Of a DNA stretch of 35,114 nt, positions 16,488 through 26,915 are shown one piece after another. The notes beneath the pieces were generated by a model. It saw only the letters and a list, made by a program, of their open reading frames with translations. It was not told where the DNA came from and made no database searches. This stretch comes from Blastopirellula marina (GTDB lineage Bacteria; Planctomycetota; Planctomycetia; Pirellulales; Thermoguttaceae). A program made the translations under genes and the position numbers. Positions within the stretch are counted from its first letter, which is position 1, and each line of letters starts with the position of its first letter. The stretch spans positions 1 through 35,114 of the forward strand of contig DYLT01000012.1 in assembly GCA_020721945.1 (NCBI GenBank), in the 5' to 3' direction.

Positions 16488-17606
16488 ATGCCGCACCGCT
16501 GGCTTGCCGATCGAACGTACAGTTTCGACGCTTCGGGAATTCGGAAGGTCTTCGACCTTGGCGCCCAACTGGCCGACCCGATCAACCTGTCGATTGGGCA
16601 GCCCGATTTCGACGTGCCCGATCCGGTGCGCCGCGTGGCGCGGGAGGCGATCGAGGGCGGCAAGAACGGCTATGCCCTGACGCAAGGAATGCCGGTCTTG
16701 CGCGACAAGCTTCAGGCCGAAGTCGATCAGCGGTTCGGCCATGCCGACCGGCGCGTGTTCGTCACCTCGGGATCGAGCGGCGCGCTGGTGTTGGCCGTGC
16801 TCGTCGTGGTGAACCCCGGCGACGAGGTGATCGTCTTCGACCCCTATTTCGTGATGTACGAGGCGCTGGTCAAGATGGTCGGCGGCGTACCGGTGTTCGT
16901 CGATACGTATCCCGACTTTTGCATCGACGCCGGCCGGGTGGCGGCCGCGATCACCCCGCGGACCAAGGCGATCGTGGTCAACAGTCCGGCCAATCCCACG
17001 GGAGCGGTGGCCGGCGATGCGGAGGTCCGCGCCCTGGCGGAACTGGCGGCCGAGCGGAACGTGCTGTTGATCAGCGACGAGATCTACCGGCATTTCTGCT
17101 ACGACGGCGAGTTCGTGTCGCCCGCCCGCCACAACCCCCAAACCCTGGTGATCGACGGGTTCAGCAAGACCTACGGGATGCCGGGGTGGCGCGTGGGGTT
17201 CGCCCACGGGCCTTCCGAAATCATCGAGCAGATGATCAAGTTCCAGCAGTACAGCTTTGTGTGCGCCCCGCATCCGTTCCAGTGGGCCGCCGCCGCGGCC
17301 ATGGACGTCGACGTGGGCCCCCAGATCCGCGCCTATCGGCGCAAGCGAGACCTGATCGTCGAAGGGCTTTCCGACTGCTACGAGCTGGTCGCGCCGCGTG
17401 GGGCGTTCTACGCGTTTCCCCGGGTTCCCTGGGGCACGGGCACGGAGTTTGTCGCCAAGGCCATCGCCGAGCACAAGCTGTTGATCATTCCCGGCAACGT
17501 CTTCAGCCGCCGCGACACGCACTTTCGCCTCTCCTATGCGGCCCCCGACACCACGATCGAACGCGGGATCGAGACGCTGCGCAAGCTGGCTCGACACGCC
17601 GGATGA
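16488..17606 (+). CDS. PLP-dependent class I/II aminotransferase
   Basis: A cytoplasmic fold-type I aminotransferase of 372 residues, of the aspartate-aminotransferase I-gamma group. Landmarks: INLSIGQPDFDVP (32-44), TSGSSGAL (93-100) binding the PLP phosphate, NSPANPTG (165-172), SDEIYRHF with D197 and Y200, GFSKTYGMPGWRVGF with the Schiff-base lysine K227 and R235, and a carboxylate-binding arginine in THFRLSYA near the end. The amino donor and acceptor cannot be read from sequence. ATG 16488 has no convincing ribosome-binding site in its roughly 65-base leader. The next gene, 41 bases on, is convergent. Confidence 0.94.
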   Translation: MPHRWLADRTYSFDASGIRKVFDLGAQLADPINLSIGQPDFDVPDPVRRVAREAIEGGKNGYALTQGMPVLRDKLQAEVDQRFGHADRRVFVTSGSSGALVLAVLVVVNPGDEVIVFDPYFVMYEALVKMVGGVPVFVDTYPDFCIDAGRVAAAITPRTKAIVVNSPANPTGAVAGDAEVRALAELAAERNVLLISDEIYRHFCYDGEFVSPARHNPQTLVIDGFSKTYGMPGWRVGFAHGPSEIIEQMIKFQQYSFVCAPHPFQWAAAAAMDVDVGPQIRAYRRKRDLIVEGLSDCYELVAPRGAFYAFPRVPWGTGTEFVAKAIAEHKLLIIPGNVFSRRDTHFRLSYAAPDTTIERGIETLRKLARHAG

Positions 17607-17647
17607 GGGCGATGGCGTCGGCGTGCCGTGGGACCGACGGGCTGGTC

Positions 17648-17908
17648 TCAGGCCGCGTCGCGCGCCGGCGCGCCGAGCGGGGTTTGCAGGGTTCGACCGT
17701 CCGCGGTGCGGAACCAGACCTCGCCTCGGTCGGCCAGCCACAGGGCCGAGGCCCCATGGAGGGAATATCGCCGTCCGGCATAGTAGCCCCGGCGCACGAG
17801 AATGCTCTCTTCGATCGAGGTTTCGTCCACATCGGTCAATCCGAGTTGGCGCAGGCCATCGAACACGACCTTGCGGACCTGCTCGATGGTTGGCATGTCG
17901 TTTGGCAC
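17648..17908 (-). CDS. Small conserved-looking protein of unknown function
   Basis: The protein has 86 residues. I place the start at GTG 17908 (PNDMPTIEQVRK follows) because GGGAG (17919-17915) lies six bases upstream; the alternative ATG is 17896. The first half is helical (TIEQVRKVVFDGLRQLGL), with an acidic turn (DVDETSIEES). The second half reads as a small beta sheet (RRGYYAGRRYSLHG, ALWLADRGEVWFRTADG). No signal peptide or membrane segment is present. I do not recognise a family. The mixed-charge, GC-biased codons match its neighbours, so it is likely a resident gene. Confidence 0.68.
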   Translation of the reverse strand: MPNDMPTIEQVRKVVFDGLRQLGLTDVDETSIEESILVRRGYYAGRRYSLHGASALWLADRGEVWFRTADGRTLQTPLGAPARDAA

Positions 17909-18228
17909 CGCAGACTCCCTGGACTTCCAATGCCACGTGGCCCCTCCTTGGCAGCCAAGGCGGGACCGCGGCAAGATCTCCTGACGCATGTCGGTGGAAG
18001 ATCATCGGCCAAGCAAGCGCTGGCGGTTCGGAATGGTGTGCCAAGCACGCAGAGTTCGCCCAATCCTCCGGAATTTCTACCAAGACCATGCATTGTAGGG
18101 ATAGCATACTGCCTATATCGAGGGGGTCTCACGCATCGTCCGCGTTGGGCGACATGCGATGGCGTGTTCGTGCGGCAGGGTCTACCCCTAGGGTGTGGGG
18201 TTCGTCTCGCGCGCGGCCCTCGAGTCGC
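17909..18228. other. Intergenic region between divergent genes
   Basis: No gene is supported here. The stretch 18071-18120 is unusually AT-rich for this window. On the minus strand it holds a TACAAT hexamer (18097-18092) that could be the -10 of the small gene at 17648-17908, but without a good -35 box. The rest shows no hairpin or coding signal. Confidence 0.5.
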
Positions 18229-18258
18229 TTGACAACGCGGCCTGGGGTGTCCGAAAAT
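18229..18258 (+). promoter_or_regulatory. Promoter of the Tat-exported Gfo/Idh/MocA gene
   Basis: A perfect TTGACA (18229-18234), 18 bases, GAAAAT (18253-18258). Transcription would begin near 18265, leaving a leader of about 30 bases that contains AAGGAG. Confidence 0.55.
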
Positions 18259-18296
18259 CGTGGTTTCCGAACTGGACTTTCTCAAGGAGCACCTCG

Positions 18297-19607
18297 ATGA
18301 GTGAAGCGAAACGTTGTCGGCGCGAATTCCTCAAGGCGACCACGGCCAGCGCGGCGGGATTGGCGCTGGTGGGCGGCCTGAATCTGGCCAGGTCGGTGCA
18401 TGCGGCGGGTTCGGACCGGATCAAGATCGCGCTGGTGGGCTGCGGAGGGCGCGGGACGGGCGCGGCGGCGAACTGCCTCAACGCCCAGCACGTGCTCAAG
18501 CAGCCAATCCAACTGGTGGCCGTGGCCGACGCCTTCGAGAATCGCGCCAAGGGCGCGCTCGGCCAGTTGAAGAAACAGTTCCCCGAGCAGGTCGATGTGC
18601 CCGCGGATCGCGTGTTCGTCGGTCTCGACGCCTACCAGAAGGCGATCGACTGCGGCATCGATCTGGTGGTGATGGCGACGCCTCCCGGCTTCCGCCCGAG
18701 CCATTACGCCTACGCGATCGAGAAGGGCAAGCATGTGTTCATGGAGAAGCCCTGCTGCACCGACGCACCGGGCTACCGCACGCTCGTCGCCGCGAACAAG
18801 ATGGCCGATCAGAAGGGGCTGAAGGTCGGCGTGGGACTTCAGCGCCATCATCAGGCCGGATACATCCGCGGGGTTCAGGAAATTCACGACGGCAAGCTGG
18901 GCGACGTGATGTTCTTGCGCGTCTATTGGAATGGCGGCGCGATCTGGATCCGCGGCCGCGAGCCCGGCATGACCGAGATGCAGTACCAGGTGCACAACTG
19001 GTATCACTTCTGCTGGCTTTCGGGCGACAACATCACCGAGCAGCACGTTCACAACATCGACATCGCCAACTGGGTGATGTGCAAGGACGGCGACTGGCAG
19101 AAGGCCCATCCGGTCGAGGCCAACGGCATGGGCGGATGCCAGGTCCGCAACAACCGGGGCATCGGCCAGATCTTCGACCACCACTACGTCGAGTTCACCT
19201 ATGCCGACGGCACGAAGTGCTTCAGCCAGTGCCGCCAGCAGCCCAACACCTGGAGCAGCGTCTCGGAGTTCGTCCACGGCACCAAGGGAAGCCGGGGTGT
19301 CGAGGTGCGCGGCGGCCCCAAGCTCGAGAGCAACAATCCCTACGATCAGGAGCACATCGACCTGATCAAGGCGATTCGCGACGGCAAGCCGGTCAACGAG
19401 GGCTGGTTCGGGGCCGTGTCGAGCATGACGGCCACGTTGGGCCGCATGGCCACGTACTCGGGCCAGGTGGTCAAGTGGGATGAGGCGGTCGAGAAGGGTC
19501 CCAATGAATTCCCCGAGCGCCTCGCCTGGGACGCCAACCCCCGCGCCATGCCCGACGCGCAGGGCAATTACCCCATGCCGGTCCCCGGGGTCTACAAGGC
19601 CTACTGA
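18297..19607 (+). CDS. Tat-exported Gfo/Idh/MocA family oxidoreductase
   Basis: The precursor has 436 residues. CRREFLKATTASAAGLALVGG (about 7-27) is a twin-arginine signal. The Rossmann fold starts IKIALVGCGGRGTGAA (a proper GxGGRG), and HVFMEKPCC carries the EKP signature. VGVGLQRHHQAGYIRGV, TEQHVHNIDIANWVM and GIGQIFDHHYVEF are typical of the larger exported clade common in planctomycetes. The C-terminus (NPRAMPDAQGNYPMPVPG) is the usual end of that clade. NAD(P) would have to be carried inside the folded protein during export, as in glucose-fructose oxidoreductase. AAGGAG (18284-18289) lies seven bases before ATG 18297. A strong hairpin terminator follows 20 bases after the stop. Confidence 0.93.
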   Translation: MSEAKRCRREFLKATTASAAGLALVGGLNLARSVHAAGSDRIKIALVGCGGRGTGAAANCLNAQHVLKQPIQLVAVADAFENRAKGALGQLKKQFPEQVDVPADRVFVGLDAYQKAIDCGIDLVVMATPPGFRPSHYAYAIEKGKHVFMEKPCCTDAPGYRTLVAANKMADQKGLKVGVGLQRHHQAGYIRGVQEIHDGKLGDVMFLRVYWNGGAIWIRGREPGMTEMQYQVHNWYHFCWLSGDNITEQHVHNIDIANWVMCKDGDWQKAHPVEANGMGGCQVRNNRGIGQIFDHHYVEFTYADGTKCFSQCRQQPNTWSSVSEFVHGTKGSRGVEVRGGPKLESNNPYDQEHIDLIKAIRDGKPVNEGWFGAVSSMTATLGRMATYSGQVVKWDEAVEKGPNEFPERLAWDANPRAMPDAQGNYPMPVPGVYKAY

Positions 19608-19626
19608 CGCACGGCGACACCACGCG

Positions 19627-19662
19627 CTGCCCCGCGGCCCCGATCGAGCCGCGGGGCAGTTT
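19627..19662 (+). terminator. Intrinsic terminator after the exported Gfo/Idh/MocA gene
   Basis: A perfect 12-bp stem, CTGCCCCGCGGC (19627-19638) and GCCGCGGGGCAG (19648-19659), encloses a 9-base loop and is followed by TTT (19660-19662) and a T-containing tract. It is the clearest terminator in the window. Confidence 0.8.
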
Positions 19663-19685
19663 CGTCTCGTGACCAGACCGCTCCG

Positions 19686-20060
19686 CTACGTGCCGTTCGG
19701 CAAGGCGACGACCGCTTCGGCCCAAAACGAAAGACTTCCTTCACTACAGCAAACGCACCGGGCGACCACGCTGACTCTGTCCCAGCCCCGCTCGCTCACA
19801 TTGCGTATCTCAGGCCCAGCCAACGAGGGGAGACATCCCTGCATCCGAATGCCTGACGGGTTCTTGAACCGCAGCCGCTTACACTGTCCGGCTGGGTTAA
19901 TCATCGTCAGATCGAGGTATGCTCCGTCGATCGTATCGCGGTGGTATCTCAAGTCGGTAATGCGGTACTGGGTGAGATCTCCCACCATCGGGTGCAAAGG
20001 CTCCCGGCAGAAGTCCTCCTCGTAGGGGCTGTGATACGGCCGACTTCGCTCAAGGACCAT
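19686..20060 (-). CDS. Small protein of unknown function, probably an acquired gene
   Basis: The protein has 124 residues, from ATG 20060 to TAG 19686. Segments such as PMVGDLTQYRITDLRYHRDT, DGAYLDLTMINPAGQ, CKRLRFKNPSGIRMQG and GSLSFWAEAVVAL read as a compact mixed beta/alpha domain without signal peptide or membrane helix. Codon choice is mixed (AGA, ATA, GGA, TCA, AGT and TGT occur), unlike the strongly GC-ending neighbours, yet the amino-acid order looks like real protein. The size and beta-rich pattern recall immunity proteins of polymorphic toxin systems, but I cannot name a family and no toxin is adjacent. No clear ribosome-binding site is seen. It lies between a strong terminator and a broken PQQ-propeller fragment, which suggests an insertion/deletion-prone patch. 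Confidence 0.6.
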   Translation of the reverse strand: MVLERSRPYHSPYEEDFCREPLHPMVGDLTQYRITDLRYHRDTIDGAYLDLTMINPAGQCKRLRFKNPSGIRMQGCLPSLAGPEIRNVSERGWDRVSVVARCVCCSEGSLSFWAEAVVALPNGT

Positions 20061-20188
20061 AGGCCGACTCGCAAGGTACGGCTACCAACGGAATGCCTGG
20101 ACTGCTGGACATCTTTTGTACGACGGAGACCGGGTGAACTTTACGCGCGGTCTTCGAATTCCCCTCGGAAAAGGTGTTGTCGCCGAGG

Positions 20189-20361
20189 GCTGCGGCATGG
20201 CGCTTGGTCCTTGCGGTTGCACGCCACGACGGCATCGCCTTGGTCGATGGCAAGCTGCTCTGGCAGGTCGCCGCGGCCGTCGAACGCAGGGCGCAGAACG
20301 CGGTCACGCCGATCGTCGACGGGCAGACCGTCCGCTAGACCGGCCAAGGACGCAGTGACCC
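20189..20361 (+). pseudogene. Remnant of a PQQ-like beta-propeller (BamB-like) protein
   Basis: The frame beginning near 20189 reads LVLAVARHDGIALVDGK, LLWQVAAAVERRAQ, NAVTPIVDGQTVR, stop (TAG 20336-20338), TGQGR. This matches the repeat of planctomycete PQQ-like propeller proteins, where NS/AVTPIVDGQTVIYTGQGRG is usual (family knowledge): the isoleucine-tyrosine pair has become arginine-stop. Both the beginning and the end of the propeller are missing. The flanks 20061-20188 and 20362-20448 show nothing else. Confidence 0.6.
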
Positions 20362-20448
20362 TGTTCGTCTTCCCCTGAGACCCCGTGGCACAACCCGCCG
20401 CGCCCTCGGGCGGCATGTCGGGAGGTCTCGCACCGTGACCGCCGGGGG

Positions 20449-21834
20449 TCAGTTGCGGTCGCTGCGGTTCGAGCAACAGCAGATGCCCTCAATCAGCCGC
20501 ACGATGGCGTCTTTGAGCACGCGCTCGGTGTCGGGAGCCACGTGTGACGCGCTCGGTTCGTAGCCGCCCTCGCGGAACGCCTGCTCGGTACAGATATAGC
20601 CGGGGCCCAGGTCGCCGTACGCCGCCACGGCAAGGAACTCGCCCGGCTTGATCTCCTGGGCGAACCGCTGGAACTCGACCATGCACTCGCCGGGCAGATG
20701 GAGCAGGTGGACCGGGCCGATGCGCAGCCCACTGAAGTCGAGCGGTTCCTTGGCGCGCGCCACGAAGGCCAGGCGGCAGGCGGCCCGCGTCCGGGCGATC
20801 GGGTCGGCCTTGGCATCGGCCAGCAGGGCGCGGTCCTTGGCCGCTCGCGCTTCCACATCCGGGGCCAGCGGCAACACAACGGGCATGGCCCGCCACTGGA
20901 GCCGGCCGATCGGGGCGTATCGCGTGGCCGCGGCCGCCGCTACCATGCCCGCGTAAAGCCGGCCGGCCAGTTCCTCGCGGGCCTTCGGCGTGCCATCGTT
21001 GTACTTGCCCATCGCCACATCGCCCGAACAGCCCGTAAAGTAGATCTGAAAAACCCCTTCCTTCTGTTCCATGCGTTGGCGGGCGATGCCGGGGACATCG
21101 GCCGACGCCCGCGCGTCCTGGTAAAAGCTCTGGGGGTGTGTGGCGTAGTAGTGCAGGCGGACCACGGGTTGGTCGCCCCGCGCGAGCGTCACGGTGCGGA
21201 GGACGGGGTCGATCAACCCCTCAGGCAGGGCGCGCAGGGCCGCGTCTTTGGTCGCGCTCATGCGGCCGTGCAGCTTGCCGTCGGCCGTGATGATGCGCCG
21301 GCTCGAGGCGACACGCTCCACCCTGGCCTCGCCATGCCCCACCGCATCGACCGTCTGGAAATGCGCCAGCGACTGCTTGACCGCGGCGGCCAGACGGTCG
21401 GTGACCTCGTCGAGGAACTTGAAGTCCACGTAGCGCAATGGCGCGCCGGTCTGATCGAGCAGGCGTTGGGCATCGCCGTCGGTGTAGGGGGCCGTGTGCT
21501 GATGGACGGTCTGCACCGCGACCCGGGAAACAGCGACGCCCGCTGCCGCCGCGATCTTCTCGCGGAAAAGGCGGTGGCTCGAGTTGCACAGCCCACACCA
21601 GTCCACCGCACAGATCACGTACCGCTGGTCGCCCTGCTCGAGCACGATGCCCTTGGCCCAGAGCGGGTCTTCCACCGTCGCAAGCGGCTTGAGCCAAATG
21701 ATCGGGTGGCCACCCAAGGGCGGGGTGACGTCGCAACAAAACGTGGCCACGCGCACCGGCGCGGCATCTTGGGCCGGCAGCCAAGCCGACGCGGTCCATA
21801 CGAGAAGCCATCCCATCGCGAATTGCCTCATCAT
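20449..21834 (-). CDS. Secreted neutral/alkaline ceramidase-like protein
   Basis: The precursor has 461 residues; MRQFAMGWLLVWTASAWLPAQ is a signal peptide. Family-like motifs of the neutral/alkaline ceramidase N-terminal domain: CCDVTPPLGGHPI (33-45), VQTVHQHTAPYTDGD (108-122) with an HxH likely to bind zinc, LHYYATHPQSFY with H233, and YFTGCSGDVAMG (265-276), corresponding to the GDVxPN-type block but with AMG in place of the usual SPN. The later part, LRIGPVHLLHLPGECMVEF and LAVAAYGDLGPGYICTEQAF, is also typical. The altered GDV block suggests an amide or ester substrate other than ceramide (inference). GGGAG lies seven bases before ATG 21834. It is divergent from the histidine kinase. Confidence 0.85.
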   Translation of the reverse strand: MMRQFAMGWLLVWTASAWLPAQDAAPVRVATFCCDVTPPLGGHPIIWLKPLATVEDPLWAKGIVLEQGDQRYVICAVDWCGLCNSSHRLFREKIAAAAGVAVSRVAVQTVHQHTAPYTDGDAQRLLDQTGAPLRYVDFKFLDEVTDRLAAAVKQSLAHFQTVDAVGHGEARVERVASSRRIITADGKLHGRMSATKDAALRALPEGLIDPVLRTVTLARGDQPVVRLHYYATHPQSFYQDARASADVPGIARQRMEQKEGVFQIYFTGCSGDVAMGKYNDGTPKAREELAGRLYAGMVAAAAATRYAPIGRLQWRAMPVVLPLAPDVEARAAKDRALLADAKADPIARTRAACRLAFVARAKEPLDFSGLRIGPVHLLHLPGECMVEFQRFAQEIKPGEFLAVAAYGDLGPGYICTEQAFREGGYEPSASHVAPDTERVLKDAIVRLIEGICCCSNRSDRN

Positions 21835-22152
21835 CGCCACACTCCCGCATCTCGAAACAAGTCGGGCCCACCGCAAATCCCAGACGCCGCGGCACCTGAA
21901 CCCCGCTACACCACCGCGCCGTCGAAACACTTGGCACCGCCGTTCCCCGAACCCCTTCAACGTAACCGACCCAGGCGCAAACGACAACCTCAGCGCTTCG
22001 AATCGAACAACCCCTTTCCAGAGAGGGTCTGACGGGGCCATCGTCACAGCCTGTCCATCCGGCACGGCCATTTGGCAGCGTGCCGCCAGGCGTGCGGGCC
22101 AGCGCAACGGCGTCCGAACTATGTTTGAAAAGGCGCCCCCAAGGAGAGCGGC
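21835..22152. other. Intergenic region between divergent ceramidase-like and kinase genes
   Basis: No gene is supported in these 318 bases. It carries the ribosome-binding sites of both genes: GGGAG on the minus strand next to 21834, and AAGGAGAG at 22141-22148. TATGTT at 22120-22125 is a possible -10 for the kinase but has no matching -35. I see no long inverted repeat. Confidence 0.5.
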
Positions 22153-24372
<2,220 letters not shown>

Positions 24373-24408
24373 CCCTCCTTCGGAACCCGATCGGCAAAGG
24401 ACGTTTTT

Positions 24409-24428
24409 AACCAGGCGGGTCCCTGGTT
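24409..24428. repeat. Perfect 7-bp inverted repeat between convergent genes
   Basis: AACCAGG (24409-24415), a 6-base loop, CCTGGTT (24422-24428). It sits midway between the convergent kinase and lipoprotein genes, where a shared transcription-end hairpin would be expected. The T run (24404-24408) is on the upstream side for plus-strand transcripts, so it does not fit a standard intrinsic terminator in either direction. Confidence 0.45.
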
Positions 24429-24440
24429 GGTAGCGGCCCC

Positions 24441-25520
24441 TTACCGCCAGAGATTGGGCCGCGGGTCCAGGAGCGGGACCTCGTCGGCATGCTCGGATGG
24501 CGGCAAGACCGGCGGCAGTGGCCGGAACGCGCCGGGTGCCGGGGCCTCGTTCGGCTTGGCCTCGCCCGCGCTGGGAGAGCCGTCGGAGCGGACGCGACCT
24601 GGTGGGGACTCGGCCTGGGGCGCGGTGGGGGAACGGCCGAGCCCCTCGGCCTTGGGAATGTCGGGCGCCGTGTGGGCCGTCTGAATCACGCCGGCCGAAT
24701 TGGTCGAGGCCGCGGGTGCCGCCTCGGCCTTCTGATGGCTGGCGGGTTGGGGCGACGCCGTCTGCTTGTCCGGCGTCTTGTCTTCCGTCGCCTTGTCACG
24801 ACGCGCGAGGTTCTCGTTCTCCTTCGGCTCGACGAAGAACGCCTCCTCGGCCACCGAGACGGGATTGTGCTTCCCGTCCTGGGCAAAACTCAAATCGATC
24901 AACGGAATATGGAACCGGTCGCCCGCGAACTTGGTCCCCTGATAGATCGATCCCCGCTGGAACGGGCCAGCGCCGAAGAACCACACGGCCTTCGCTTTGC
25001 TTTCCTGGGGGATGACCCCCGATTGCCACACGATCCGGCCGGTATTCCGGTTGTAGACGAACAGCGCGATCTTGGCCACCCCACGCTGATCAGTCTTCTT
25101 CATCAACGGGATTTCGGGGATCTGCGAAGGGACGCCGGCCAAGGGAGCGACGGGAAGGCTCAAGGCGGGCACGCCAAACAGGACATCGTGCCGATCGGTT
25201 CCCACGGCACCGGCGCGCAGCTCGACGATGTAGTCCGCCTCCTCGCGTTTCTCTTTGAGAATGCCGCCGCTGGCGAGGAGGTGCTGGCGGATCAAGCTGG
25301 TCAGGTACGGTCCGTCGGTGATGCCAGCAATCGGCGTCGAATCCAGGTATACCTTCTTGCCGGCCACCGCGCGGAAATCGATCCGGCTGACCGCCCGATC
25401 CATCGAGTCGCTCAGCAACAGTTGCTCCGTGGCGGTTCGGTTCGTGTCGGTCCACTTCGTGGTTCCGCATCCGACGCACACAGCGCAGCACATCAGAATT
25501 GCCCAAAATCGCAACCGCAC
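24441..25520 (-). CDS. DUF6655-type lipoprotein
   Basis: The precursor has 359 residues. I place the start at GTG 25520 because GAGGA lies six bases upstream; the longer frame to 25571 lacks a site. RLRFWAILMCCAVCVGC is a short lipoprotein signal ending at C18, followed by GTTKWTDTNRTATEQLLLSD, the characteristic opening of the planctomycete DUF6655 family. The globular part (about 20-230) includes VYLDSTPIAGITDGPYLTSL, DYIVELRAGAVGTD and KIALFVYNRNTGRIVWQSG. The last 120 residues are a low-complexity Pro/Ala/Lys/Glu-rich tail, probably disordered. Its role is unknown; a DUF4136-like or periplasmic scaffold role would be guesswork. It is preceded by a promoter with a perfect TATAAT. Confidence 0.82.
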   Translation of the reverse strand: MRLRFWAILMCCAVCVGCGTTKWTDTNRTATEQLLLSDSMDRAVSRIDFRAVAGKKVYLDSTPIAGITDGPYLTSLIRQHLLASGGILKEKREEADYIVELRAGAVGTDRHDVLFGVPALSLPVAPLAGVPSQIPEIPLMKKTDQRGVAKIALFVYNRNTGRIVWQSGVIPQESKAKAVWFFGAGPFQRGSIYQGTKFAGDRFHIPLIDLSFAQDGKHNPVSVAEEAFFVEPKENENLARRDKATEDKTPDKQTASPQPASHQKAEAAPAASTNSAGVIQTAHTAPDIPKAEGLGRSPTAPQAESPPGRVRSDGSPSAGEAKPNEAPAPGAFRPLPPVLPPSEHADEVPLLDPRPNLWR

Positions 25521-25609
25521 GGCGGTTCCTCGGGTCGAGCCCCCCTGGAACTCGACGGGCCTCGCTCGCATCCCTTGGGTGCCTTGCCCACGGAACGAAG
25601 CGGGGCGGG

Positions 25610-25638
25610 ATTATAGCCAGACCCGCGCCCTGCGAAAA
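25610..25638 (-). promoter_or_regulatory. Promoter of the DUF6655 lipoprotein gene
   Basis: On the minus strand TTTTCG (25638-25633), 17 bases, then a perfect TATAAT (25615-25610). Transcription would start near 25603, about 83 bases before GTG 25520. It lies just downstream of the diguanylate cyclase stop (25657), so the lipoprotein gene can be expressed separately. Confidence 0.55.
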
Positions 25639-25656
25639 CACCCGTTTTGTCGGGCA

Positions 25657-26688
25657 TCAGAAATCGGGGAACACGGCAGGGGACTCGCCTGGGGCCGAGG
25701 GACTCCACGCGGCAGATTCTCCCCAATTCGGCGATTCGCTTCCCCACAAACTAGGTGAAGCCGAGGTGTGTGGGAGCAAGGACATCTCGGAAGGGGGTTC
25801 TTCCTGGTCTTCGCAAGTTACCCGATTTCTTCCGTAGCGCTTGGATTTGAGCAAGGCCTGATCGGCCCGCTGGATGATCTGGTCCACGGTATCCCCGACC
25901 CGACTGCCCGCAACCCCCACACTCAGGGAAAGCGAGACCTGCTCGCCGCGGAAGGTCACGCCCGAGGCTCGCTCGGCGGTCTGGGCGCGGAGCTTCTCGG
26001 CCAGGGCCACGGCGGTTTCGAGTTGGGTGCGAGGGAGCAGGATCGCGAACTCGTCGCCCCCGTAGCGACCCACGAAGTCGTCGTCGCGGACCCACTGCCG
26101 GAGCCAGCTTCCGACGATTTTCAGCACGTGGTCGCCGGCCGGATGGCCATGCGAATCGTTAATTCGTTTGAGGTGGTCGAGGTCCGCGAGGATCAGCACG
26201 AAGGGGGACTGATCGCGTTCCCATTCTGCCAAGAGCACTCGGAGCTTCTCGTCGAACGCCTTGCGGTTGGCGACGGAGGTCAAGGCATCGGTTCGGGCCT
26301 CGCGGCGGGCGTGGTCGATCTCTTGTGCCTGCTCTTCCATGCGGTAGCGAGTGCACATCAAATCGTTCTGGAGGCGCTGATTCGATTTCAGCAACGAAAC
26401 CATGTGCGCCAGCAGGGCTTGCTGCACATCCTCCATGTCGCCGGTTACGCGCAAACTGCCCACCTGGTCGGCTTGCTGGCGGATCTCGGTGTTGTGGCAC
26501 TCGACATCGCCGTTCATCTGCTCGACGGCCTTGAGCAGTTCGACGAGGGCCTTGAGGGTGGCTTGGCGCTGCCGTTGGGCCGCTTCGCCCAGTCCGCTTT
26601 TTCCCAATCCGCTCAGCAAGTAGCCGACCAGAATGCCGACCGCGACGCTGCCGAGCACCCACGGCGCGATATAGCCCAACGGTTCCAT
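25657..26688 (-). CDS. Membrane-anchored diguanylate cyclase (GGDEF)
   Basis: The enzyme makes cyclic di-GMP from two GTP. The protein has 343 residues: one N-terminal membrane helix (APWVLGSVAVGILVGYLLSG, 8-27), a long helical coiled-coil region (about 36-135), and a GGDEF domain from about 130 to 290. The domain shows TDALTSVANRKAFDE, ILADLDHLKRINDSHGHPAGD with the metal-binding aspartate, and RYGGDEFAILLP with GGDEF at 210-214. RDDD at 201-204 is an inhibitory-site RxxD exactly five residues before GGDEF, so product feedback is likely. The last 40 residues are disordered (PSLWGSESPNWGESA). No EAL or HD-GYP phosphodiesterase is in the window. No strong ribosome-binding site precedes ATG 26688. 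The 227 bases upstream (26689-26915) hold no supported gene. Confidence 0.95.
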   Translation of the reverse strand: MEPLGYIAPWVLGSVAVGILVGYLLSGLGKSGLGEAAQRQRQATLKALVELLKAVEQMNGDVECHNTEIRQQADQVGSLRVTGDMEDVQQALLAHMVSLLKSNQRLQNDLMCTRYRMEEQAQEIDHARREARTDALTSVANRKAFDEKLRVLLAEWERDQSPFVLILADLDHLKRINDSHGHPAGDHVLKIVGSWLRQWVRDDDFVGRYGGDEFAILLPRTQLETAVALAEKLRAQTAERASGVTFRGEQVSLSLSVGVAGSRVGDTVDQIIQRADQALLKSKRYGRNRVTCEDQEEPPSEMSLLPHTSASPSLWGSESPNWGESAAWSPSAPGESPAVFPDF

Positions 26689-26915
26689 AGGATCATCCGG
26701 AGGTCACCCGACCTTGATCACCCACTCAACCATAGCTTGTGGCCAGCTCGAGGACGGGCGTTGGGCGAGCAACGGGCTGGATTTGCCGGCACCGCGGAGT
26801 CCTTGGCTCGTGCGGCGGGCGCCGATTGCGCGGGATCCGCCGCGGGGATCATCGCCGTGCGGCCGCCGGGGCATTGAGCCTGGCACGTGCCCCCCCGCAT
26901 CGGGGAGACGCCCGG

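Noticed and set aside
18071-18120. AT-rich stretch as a possible tRNA, small RNA or operator
   Set aside because: No cloverleaf, long palindrome or terminator is visible; at most it holds the -10 of the neighbouring small gene.
24409-24428. Inverted repeat as an intrinsic terminator
   Set aside because: The T run precedes the hairpin for plus-strand transcripts, and A residues follow it on the minus strand, so I list it only as an inverted repeat.
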